DNA from: Prolixibacteraceae bacterium
GTDB taxonomy: Bacteria > Bacteroidota > Bacteroidia > Bacteroidales > Prolixibacteraceae
Direction: 5' to 3'
Assembly (NCBI GenBank): GCA_027858145.1
Contig: JAQIDF010000004.1
Location: 1-12,612 of the forward strand
DNA: 12,612 nt
The position numbers and the translations under genes are program-made. The notes under the pieces were generated by a model. The model did not search any database. It was not told the origin of the DNA and was given only the letters and a program-made list of their open reading frames with translations. Shown here piece by piece: positions 6,680 to 12,612 of the stretch. Numbering within the stretch: the first letter of the stretch is position 1; the number at the start of each line of letters is the position of its first letter.

Positions 6680-8017
6680 TTATTTAAAGAATTTATCGAT
6701 TTTTTTAATTGCAGCAGGTAGAGCAAAAACAACAACCCGATCGCCTGCTTGTATTTGGGTTTCACCAGTAACAATAAAGCTTTGGTCTCCTCTGATAATG
6801 CCTCCGATTTTTCCATTGTCAGGGAAACCCAACTGTTTTACTAAACGTGTTGTTGCCTTAGATCCCTCATGTGCAATCACTTCAACAGCTTCTGCTTCAG
6901 TTGCCGTTAAACATTTAATACTCGATATTTCAGAGTGCATTGAGAAGCGGTATATGAAACTTGCCGCGATAAATTTTTTGTTAATTACACTTCCGATTCC
7001 AATTTGCTCGGCTAAGCTAATAAAATCGATGTTTTCAATCTCGGCAACTGAACGCTTTACCCCCATCTTCTTAGCTAACTGGCATGTGAGAATATTCGTT
7101 TCAGAGTTACCGGTAACTGCAACAAATGCATCCATTTTATCAATGCCTTCTTCTTTTAATAAATCGAGATTTCGTCCATCTCCATTTATTACCAGTACAT
7201 TACTAAAACGATCAGCAATTTGTTGACACCGCTCTTTGTTTTGTTCAATTACTTTAACATTAAATTGATCCTCGAGTTTTTCTATCGCCCGTTGAGCAAT
7301 ACGACTTCCCCCAAGAAACATGATGTTTTTAACTTCAAAGAACGTTTTTCCGGCTTTATCGTATAAATCATGTATGGCATCACGAGTCGTTACGAAGTAA
7401 ACGATATCACCTGCAAGTATTTTATCTTTTCCTTTTGGAATAATGGTATTGTCATTTCTAGTAATCGCAACAGCTCTAAAACCATCAGAAACTTTTGCAA
7501 TATCTGCCAGGGTTTTGTCGACAATTTCTGTCGCATTGTCGCGAATTTTAATTCCATAAAGCATGAGTTTCCCACCTGAAAATTCATGGGTTACCCTTGC
7601 ACCTGGTTGTTTTACCGATGCAACGATTTCTTTGGCTGCTAACGATTCGGGATAAATAAGCTCATCAACTCCTAATTCAACAAACTTGGGTTTGTTTACT
7701 TTTCTAATATATTCTGCGTTATTTATGCGTGCTAATGTTTTTTTGACGCCCAAATCTTTTGCTAAAATACATGCTAACACATTACGGGATTCATAGGGCG
7801 TAACAGCAATAAAAAGATCAGCTTTGGCTATACCGGCTTCTTTTAAGTCTGCTATTGAATTTGCAGCACCATTTACTGTGAGAAGATCAACCTGATTAGC
7901 AATGAGTTGCAATTTGTCATTGTCATCATCCATCAGTACAATTTCATGATCTTCCTCGCTTAACATTCTTGCAAGGTGTGTACCAACTTCTCCTGCACCG
8001 GCAATTACTACTTTCAT
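6680..8017 (-). CDS. trkA: Trk potassium uptake regulatory subunit TrkA
   Basis: This 445-residue cytosolic protein has the duplicated RCK layout of TrkA. The first Rossmann domain begins MKVVIAGAGEVGTHLA with GxGxxG at 7-12 and an acidic D30 at the end of strand two, typical of NAD(H) binding. The first RCK_C domain is at about 145-225. The second Rossmann domain starts near 232 with a degenerate glycine motif, GGSRIA 236-241, and a second RCK_C runs from about 365 to 445. It assembles on TrkH and gates K+ flow in response to nucleotides. It is the first gene of the trkA-trkH unit. The 154 bases upstream to comEC hold a small dyad, tcatc (8059-8063) with gatga (8068-8072), which might be regulatory, but no full promoter is recognised. 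No missing parts. Confidence 0.96.
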   Translation of the reverse strand: MKVVIAGAGEVGTHLARMLSEEDHEIVLMDDDNDKLQLIANQVDLLTVNGAANSIADLKEAGIAKADLFIAVTPYESRNVLACILAKDLGVKKTLARINNAEYIRKVNKPKFVELGVDELIYPESLAAKEIVASVKQPGARVTHEFSGGKLMLYGIKIRDNATEIVDKTLADIAKVSDGFRAVAITRNDNTIIPKGKDKILAGDIVYFVTTRDAIHDLYDKAGKTFFEVKNIMFLGGSRIAQRAIEKLEDQFNVKVIEQNKERCQQIADRFSNVLVINGDGRNLDLLKEEGIDKMDAFVAVTGNSETNILTCQLAKKMGVKRSVAEIENIDFISLAEQIGIGSVINKKFIAASFIYRFSMHSEISSIKCLTATEAEAVEVIAHEGSKATTRLVKQLGFPDNGKIGGIIRGDQSFIVTGETQIQAGDRVVVFALPAAIKKIDKFFK

Positions 8018-8171
8018 TGATATCTGTTTTTATAAAACTAATGTAATTACTTTTGTTGTCATCGATAGATGAAAATTGCATGGCAAAGTAATGTATAATG
8101 TTTAAGATTGTCCAAATATTGAAATTGATTTTTCATTATTTGTCTTATTTAAAATGGTTGAAAATTATAAT

Positions 8172-10220
8172 TTACCATGTTTCAACTATAACTGCATACT
8201 GATTTGTTTTAATTAACGAATCATTGTTTTCAATAATTGGTCGAAAATAGTTCAATTTACCATTTTTAAAAGCACGCAAGGCGATATTTTGCTTTTTGTT
8301 AACGTTAATTTCTATATCTGATAATCCCCATGTTAAATGAGCATGGCTGTCGTTTATGTTTTCTGATTCAAAACCGTTTTTATTTATCTGGATTTGAATT
8401 TTTTTAAAGAAAATTTGATTATTCCTGCGGTAAAGGTTATTATTCAGAAGTGTATCCCGGGGTAATAAAACTGGTTTAGTTGTATGAAAATAACCTGTTG
8501 AATTGTTGAGTAACCTTTCAGAATAAGTCGAAAGTGAATCAGATTGACAATAGTAATAGTGTTTGCGCCCGTTGATGATGCTTAATATGTTATCGTTGTA
8601 GTGGTTATAGAAAACCAAATAGCTTTGGTTTTGTGTTTGATATGAGTTAAAAGTGTCTTTGATTAAGAGAATCAGGAGGAATGAGAATAGTATCAAAATA
8701 TATTTATACTTTCTTGAAACCAATATTAAACCTATTGTGAATATAATTGTATAACAGGTTACTACTGTTGCCTGATCAACCCATAAATCTGAAATAACAG
8801 CAACCGGCAGGTTATCAATCCTGGCAATTAGTATGTTCATTAGTTTTACTGTTCCTGATAAAAAACTACCAACAATACCATTAATGGCCGGAAAAGGCAA
8901 CATTATAAAAAATAAGATGCTTCCGTACAACAAGATTGTAGCAGCTGGTATAACGACAAAATTGCTAATCCAAAAATAAACCGGAAATTGATGAAAGTAA
9001 TATAGGCTAAAAGGCAGAGTGCCTAATTGTGCAGATACTGATACCGCAAAAAGTTCCCAACTGCTTTTTGCAATTCGATTTTTAAACGAACCCAACCGGG
9101 CAATTTTCGGTTGGAAAAAAACAATTGATGTTACAGCAACGTATGAAAGCTGAAACCCGACTTCATAAATAATATCAGGTTTTATAATCATCAGCAACAT
9201 TGCTGAAAGGGCAAGGGTATTGTATATGTTTGTGTTCCTGTTAAGGTTTTGACCAATAACGAGGAATGAAAACATGGTTGCAGCGCGCATTACCGATGGC
9301 GACATTCCGGTTATAAGTGCATAGCTCCACAATAATATGATGAGCAAAAACACTTTAATGACTTTTGTTTTGCTACTATAGTTAAGCGGTTTAAGTATAA
9401 AACTGAAAACAAAAAATAAAATACCGACATGTAATCCTGAAACTGCTAAAACATGCATGGCTCCCGAGTTAGAAAACTGTTGTTTCAATTCTTTATCAAT
9501 GTAGTTCTTTTCGCCCAGGGTTAACGCAGACAAAACTGCAAACTCTTGATTATTAATCCCAGCTTTGCGGTAAGAATCTAATAAGTTTGACCGGGTATTA
9601 ACAGCTAATGTTTTTAGGCTTGTTTGATGATGGTTTGAATGATAAGGCAATTTGTAGATATATGATTGATACCGTATTGCTCTGCGATTCATGTATTTTT
9701 TGTAATTAAAATCACCGGGATTATTCGAATGTTCTATTGGATACAGCCTGGCTTTAAAACCAATAAAATCGCCTGGTGTTATATCTGTTTCCGAAATACT
9801 GTCAGGAACAAATAGGACAATCTTTTCATTCACTAATATTTTAGATGTATCATTTGAAACGCTTTTTAGTTGAACAACGAGTTTTTCACGATTTTTAGAT
9901 GCAGGACTCATGTCATTTACTTTTCCGGCATAGTAACCCTGAGTTGGGATATCATATCTGAACTGTGAGCTGCGATAGGTATTTGTATATAATGCCCCCA
10001 AACAAATAATTAGAAAGCCAATAACAAATGAATAAATTTTTTGCAGGAGAATACGTTTGCTGTCTTTTAGTATTAAAGCAAACAAGAGAGAGGCAAGAGC
10101 TATAAAAATTAAATACTTGTTTCCAATTGGTAAAATATCGGAAATTATGATACCCGCAAGAAACGATACAGTGTGCCGTAAAATGGGGATCGAATGGGTT
10201 ATGTTTTTTATATCAGACAT
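8172..10220 (-). CDS. comEC: ComEC/Rec2-family DNA-uptake membrane protein without the metallo-beta-lactamase domain
   Basis: The 682-residue product is the inner-membrane channel through which transforming single-stranded DNA enters the cytosol in competent bacteria. Residues 1-80 hold the first membrane helices. About 95-200 is the periplasmic DUF4131/OB-like domain (YYAGKVNDMS, GDFIGFKARL). Residues 225-500 are the competence domain with ALTLGEKNYI (232-241), MHVLAVSGLHVG (255-266), PSVMRAATM (308-316) and GFQLSY (355-360). A last membrane cluster ends near 522. The C-terminal 160 residues are soluble and show no HxHxDH metal motif, so the nuclease-like domain of Bacillus ComEC is missing; this shorter form is common in Bacteroidota. 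It begins 165 bases after def, across a small inverted-repeat element, so whether it joins the ruvX-def transcript is uncertain. A weak hairpin (tagta 10235-10239, tacta 10246-10250) lies just before the start. Competence in this organism is not demonstrated by the window. Confidence 0.92.
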   Translation of the reverse strand: MSDIKNITHSIPILRHTVSFLAGIIISDILPIGNKYLIFIALASLLFALILKDSKRILLQKIYSFVIGFLIICLGALYTNTYRSSQFRYDIPTQGYYAGKVNDMSPASKNREKLVVQLKSVSNDTSKILVNEKIVLFVPDSISETDITPGDFIGFKARLYPIEHSNNPGDFNYKKYMNRRAIRYQSYIYKLPYHSNHHQTSLKTLAVNTRSNLLDSYRKAGINNQEFAVLSALTLGEKNYIDKELKQQFSNSGAMHVLAVSGLHVGILFFVFSFILKPLNYSSKTKVIKVFLLIILLWSYALITGMSPSVMRAATMFSFLVIGQNLNRNTNIYNTLALSAMLLMIIKPDIIYEVGFQLSYVAVTSIVFFQPKIARLGSFKNRIAKSSWELFAVSVSAQLGTLPFSLYYFHQFPVYFWISNFVVIPAATILLYGSILFFIMLPFPAINGIVGSFLSGTVKLMNILIARIDNLPVAVISDLWVDQATVVTCYTIIFTIGLILVSRKYKYILILFSFLLILLIKDTFNSYQTQNQSYLVFYNHYNDNILSIINGRKHYYYCQSDSLSTYSERLLNNSTGYFHTTKPVLLPRDTLLNNNLYRRNNQIFFKKIQIQINKNGFESENINDSHAHLTWGLSDIEINVNKKQNIALRAFKNGKLNYFRPIIENNDSLIKTNQYAVIVETW

Positions 10221-10287
10221 TAAAGACAGTAATATAGTAAAAAAATACTACATATTAATGCCTTTAAAATCGTTTAATTCGTGTTAA

Positions 10288-10386
10288 GGGTGTGTAATAA
10301 ATTAACTTATCTGATAAAAATTTCTAAATCTCTTATATCCTACAACCTTTAAAATACTTTTGGGTAGTTTATTCTATTACACACCC
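10288..10386. mobile_element. 99-base MITE-like element with inverted ends and TAA flanks
   Basis: The ends are inverted copies: gggtgtgtaata (10288-10299) and tattacacaccc (10375-10386), 12 perfect bases. The bases just outside are TAA on both sides (10285-10287 and 10387-10389), as expected for a 3-base target duplication. The 75-base AT-rich interior has no coding capacity. It touches the stop codon of def: the last base of the right end is the final base of the TAG codon. Removing the element with one TAA would leave a TAA stop, so def length is unaffected. A long-loop terminator or recombination scar is the alternative. The repeat is seen directly; mobility is inferred. Confidence 0.5.
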
Positions 10387-10940
10387 TAAAGTTGAAGTTT
10401 AACCCGATATGCTGTAGTAACTTTTCCCTTTGCTATTGCATTTAGCTTGCTTTTAAGAAGTTTTCGGCGCAGGGGAGATACGTGATCGACAAAAAGTTTT
10501 CCTTCCAAATGGTCATATTCGTGCATTATTACCCTTGCAGCAAAACCATTATATGTCTCAGTGTGTTCATTCCAGTCTAAATCGCGATAAGTAATTGTAA
10601 CTTGTTCGTGTCTCGAAACTTTTTCGTTTATTTTAGGTAAGCTCAGGCAACCTTCTTCCATTTCCCAGGGCTCACCCTGCCGATCGGTAATTTGAGGGTT
10701 GATAAATACCTTTTTGAAATCTGCAAGTTCTGGTTCTTCTTCAGCCATCGGACTGGCATCAATAACAAAAATGCGTATCGATAATCCTACCTGTGGTGCG
10801 GCCAATCCAACACCATCTGCCTGATACATTGTTTCATACATATTGTCAATTAAATTATTCAGGCCTTCGTGATTTTTATCGATGGGTTTTGCAATCTTTC
10901 GTAATAACGGATTGCCATATAGTGTTACAGGTAAAATCAT
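10386..10940 (-). CDS. def: Peptide deformylase
   Basis: This 184-residue metalloenzyme removes the N-formyl group from new proteins as they leave the ribosome, before methionine aminopeptidase acts. The three PDF motifs are complete: GVGLAAPQ at 43-50, EGCLSLP at 96-102 with metal ligand C98, and HEYDHLEGKLF at 140-150 with metal ligands H140 and H144 and catalytic E141. The insertion MAEEEPELADFKK (65-77) is the acidic loop usual in Bacteroidota PDFs. The ATG at 10940 gives the standard MILPVTLYGNPLLR start. It lies 4 bases after ruvX, so the two are cotranscribed. The 3' end abuts a small inverted-repeat element. Nothing else is unusual. Confidence 0.97.
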   Translation of the reverse strand: MILPVTLYGNPLLRKIAKPIDKNHEGLNNLIDNMYETMYQADGVGLAAPQVGLSIRIFVIDASPMAEEEPELADFKKVFINPQITDRQGEPWEMEEGCLSLPKINEKVSRHEQVTITYRDLDWNEHTETYNGFAARVIMHEYDHLEGKLFVDHVSPLRRKLLKSKLNAIAKGKVTTAYRVKLQL

Positions 10941-10944
10941 CTTT

Positions 10945-11370
10945 TTAACTATTTATATTTCTCTTTTGTTCCATAAAAGTTTGAAGAATTAGCGTAGCAC
11001 TCACTGCATCTACAAGCCCTTTATTCTGTCGGTCTTTCTTTTTTAAACCGGCATCTATCATGGTTTGAAATGCAATTTTTGAGGTAAATCTTTCGTCAAC
11101 AAGTTTCAATGGCATGTCGGGATATTTTTTCTGAAACTGTTTTAAAAACGGGTTGATGTAACGAATCGATTCAGAAGCTTCGTTTTTCATTGTTGTTGGA
11201 TAACCAACGACAACACAATCAACTGTTTCTTTTGAAAAATAAGCGGCCAGATACTCAAATATATCGTGAGCCCTTATTGTCTCAAGCTTATTTGCTATGA
11301 TTTGTAAAGGATCGGTAACTGCTAACCCCACTCGTTTTCTGCCGTAATCAATTGCTAATATTCTTCCCAT
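10945..11370 (-). CDS. ruvX: RuvX/YqgF putative pre-16S rRNA nuclease / Holliday junction resolvase-fold protein
   Basis: The 141-residue protein has the RNase H-like YqgF fold. MGRILAIDYGRKRVGLAV carries D8; VVVGYPTTMKNEAS (53-66) is the second family motif; LVDERFTS (90-97) carries the D92-E93 pair; LVDAVSATLILQ (119-130) carries D121. All acidic positions expected for the active site are present. In E. coli YqgF takes part in 16S rRNA 5' maturation; a Holliday-junction role has also been proposed. The gene is first of a ruvX-def pair and is divergent from the E2 gene across 257 bases. A TATTTTTG on the minus strand (11385-11392) could be its -7 box, but a -33 TTG is not found. Confidence 0.95.
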   Translation of the reverse strand: MGRILAIDYGRKRVGLAVTDPLQIIANKLETIRAHDIFEYLAAYFSKETVDCVVVGYPTTMKNEASESIRYINPFLKQFQKKYPDMPLKLVDERFTSKIAFQTMIDAGLKKKDRQNKGLVDAVSATLILQTFMEQKRNINS

Positions 11371-11512
11371 AAAAATTGTTGCTGCAAAAATATTAAAAAG
11401 AAGGCAAATATGATGATTTATTGAAAATTATTAACAAAGAAATGATCTGTTATGTTGAATTATATATATCAATACGGTTGTATGTGTCATATATTCAGTA
11501 TTGTATGGTTAT

Positions 11513-11570
11513 TGCAATGTGTGTATTGTATAATTCTATAAAATATGCAATACACACATTGCATATTTTA
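11513..11570. promoter_or_regulatory. Paired dyads in the ruvX/E2 divergent region (possible operators or alternative hairpins)
   Basis: Site 2 (11539-11570) has perfect 13-base arms, taaaatatgcaat and attgcatatttta, around ACACAC. Site 1 (11513-11530) is TGCAAT-GTGTGT-ATTGTA, with five of six arm positions paired. The site centres (11521.5 and 11554.5) are 33 bases apart, about three helical turns. The two sites are also inverted copies: tgcaatgtgtgtattg (11513-11528) pairs perfectly with caatacacacattgca (11548-11563), so the RNA could fold two mutually exclusive hairpins. It is 58 bases upstream of the E2 start. A regulator pair site or an mRNA leader switch are both possible; symmetry is seen, function is inferred. 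Confidence 0.5.
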
Positions 11571-11627
11571 AAAACATTCTGTTCGTCTTTGTGTTTATAT
11601 CATAAAACAAATAAAAAAGTTTTGAAC

Positions 11628-12612
11628 ATGTCTGAATTTAAAGTACAAATGCCCAAAATGGGAGAAAGTGTTCAGGAGGCAACCATTACAAAATGGTTTG
11701 TAAAAGAAGGTGATACTGTTGAAGAAGATGACCTTCTTTTTGAAATTGCCACCGAGAAAGTTGATTCTGAAATCCCTTCGCCAGTCGATGGGGTTATTTC
11801 AAAAATATTATTTGAAGTTGATTCGGTTGTTGATGTTGGCGAAACTGTAGCCATTATAAAAACCGAAGGCGATGAAGATGAAGATGAAAGCAGTGATGAA
11901 CCTGTAAAAGAAGAAAAAGAATCTAAAGAGGAGACTTCTTTAGACGAAAAACAGGAACAGCCATCAGAAGAAAGCAAAAATGAAGATTCTTCAGATGATG
12001 ACACTGAAACAACACGCTTTTATTCTCCGTTGGTGCGTTCAATTGCCAAAGAAGAAAAAGTTAGCACTAAAGAGCTGGAATCAATTGATGGCAGTGGTGA
12101 AAACGGCAGGGTACAAAAGAAAGATATTCTTGCTTATCTCGACCAACGTGAAAGTGGTGAAGCACCAAAAGCGGCCAAAAAGCCGGATGAAGGGAAGAAA
12201 GAGCAGGCTAAAGAAACAGCTCAGCCCAAAAAAGAAAAACCTAAAGTTTCGGTTTCGGTGGGTGCAGAAGACCAGATTGTTGAAATGGATCGTGTTCGCA
12301 AGCTTATTGCCGACCACATGGTACAATCGGCACAATCTGCACCACATGTTACTTCAGTAGTAGAAGCTGATGTTACCAACCTGGTTCTTTGGCGCAAAAA
12401 AGTAAAAGATGAGTTCCAGGAAAAGTACAACGAGAAAATTACATTCATGCCAATATTCACTGAAGCTGTAGCAGCTGCATTGCGCGAATTTCCAATGGTA
12501 AACGCTTCGGTTGACGGTGATAAGATGATCTTGCGTGGAAAAGTTAACGTTGGTATTGCTGTTGCCAAACCCGACGGCAATCTTATTGTTCCGGTAATTC
12601 GCGATGCCGACC
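11628..12612 (+). CDS. 2-oxoacid dehydrogenase E2 (dihydrolipoyl acyltransferase), C-terminus beyond the right edge
   Basis: The 328 visible residues begin MSEFKVQMPKMGESVQEA and stay open to the end. E2 forms the core of a 2-oxoacid dehydrogenase complex and transfers acyl groups from lipoate to CoA. The lipoyl domain is residues 3-78 with the swinging-arm lysine K44 in TEKVDSEIP. A very acidic linker follows (80-128), then the E3/E1-binding domain at 131-168 (YSPLVRSIA, GSGENGRVQKKDIL), a Lys/Ala/Pro linker (175-208), and the start of the catalytic domain at about 213 (MDRVRKLIADHM, ITFMPIFTEAVAAAL, NVGIAVAKPDGNLIVPVIRDAD). The catalytic HxxxD is outside the window. KMGESV-EATIT and a single lipoyl domain suggest a branched-chain or general oxoacid E2 rather than pyruvate-specific multidomain E2, but the substrate is not decided. 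No E1 or E3 gene is visible on the left; the upstream region carries strong dyads. Confidence 0.93.
   Translation, partial: MSEFKVQMPKMGESVQEATITKWFVKEGDTVEEDDLLFEIATEKVDSEIPSPVDGVISKILFEVDSVVDVGETVAIIKTEGDEDEDESSDEPVKEEKESKEETSLDEKQEQPSEESKNEDSSDDDTETTRFYSPLVRSIAKEEKVSTKELESIDGSGENGRVQKKDILAYLDQRESGEAPKAAKKPDEGKKEQAKETAQPKKEKPKVSVSVGAEDQIVEMDRVRKLIADHMVQSAQSAPHVTSVVEADVTNLVLWRKKVKDEFQEKYNEKITFMPIFTEAVAAALREFPMVNASVDGDKMILRGKVNVGIAVAKPDGNLIVPVIRDAD

Noticed and set aside
6798..7226. 142-codon plus-strand frame inside trkA
   Set aside because: It lies wholly opposite a well-conserved TrkA coding region and shows no family motif.
10287..10387. Inverted repeat after def as a rho-independent terminator
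   Set aside because: The loop of about 75 bases is far too long and no U run follows the distal arm; an inserted element fits better.
11672..12004. Serine-rich 110-codon frame on the minus strand
   Set aside because: It is the antisense of the acidic Glu/Asp linker and lipoyl domain of the E2 gene; GAA/GAT codons read backwards give Ser and Phe.
1..12612. CRISPR array, tRNA, rRNA, prophage, defence island or intact insertion sequence
   Set aside because: No regularly spaced direct repeats, cloverleaf-like runs, phage genes, transposase or nuclease-helicase clusters were found; every long coding region belongs to a known housekeeping or envelope family.

Overview
The window reads as ordinary chromosomal DNA of a low-GC Bacteroidota bacterium, probably a marine or anaerobic member of the Bacteroidales/Marinilabiliales type. 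The taxonomic call rests on four things: protein styles (an OmpA-family protein with thrombospondin type-3 calcium repeats, a ComEC without the metallo-beta-lactamase domain, the roughly 500-residue IMP dehydrogenase variant), the lack of clear Shine-Dalgarno sequences, a good TTG-N21-TAnnTTTG Bacteroidota promoter, and high AT content. The species cannot be named from this sequence alone.

Layout. Positions 1-651 (minus) hold the N-terminal part of an IMP dehydrogenase that runs off the left edge. A 435-base gene-free stretch follows, with a 124-base imperfect hairpin element and a strong stem-loop that probably terminates the next gene. Minus-strand genes then encode a polyprenyl-phosphate sugar-1-phosphate transferase (1087-2235) and a DEDDh 3'-5' exonuclease (2452-2970). 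A plus-strand OmpA-family outer-membrane protein (3073-4548) converges on a minus-strand block: trkA (8017-6680), trkH (6671-5223) and a YciO/YrdC-family protein (5182-4562). Further right, also on the minus strand, are comEC (10220-8172), def (10940-10386) and ruvX/yqgF (11370-10945). A 257-base divergent intergenic region with striking dyad symmetry separates ruvX from a plus-strand 2-oxoacid dehydrogenase E2 gene (from 11628), which is cut by the right edge.

How the genes work together. trkA and trkH are 8 bases apart and form one potassium-uptake unit (NAD-sensing RCK gate plus membrane pore); the YciO-type gene 40 bases downstream is probably in the same transcript. ruvX and def are 4 bases apart and form a housekeeping pair; comEC may be a third member, but a small inverted-repeat element lies between. 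The remaining genes are separate housekeeping or envelope functions: purine synthesis, cell-surface glycan initiation, DNA proofreading or repair, peptidoglycan anchoring, and oxoacid oxidation.

I find no defence system, prophage, CRISPR array, tRNA, rRNA or intact insertion sequence. The non-routine material is almost all non-coding: the 855-978 hairpin element, a 99-base MITE-like element bounded by TAA at the 3' end of def, and paired dyads 33 bases apart upstream of the E2 gene. I do not see evidence for a large undescribed system.
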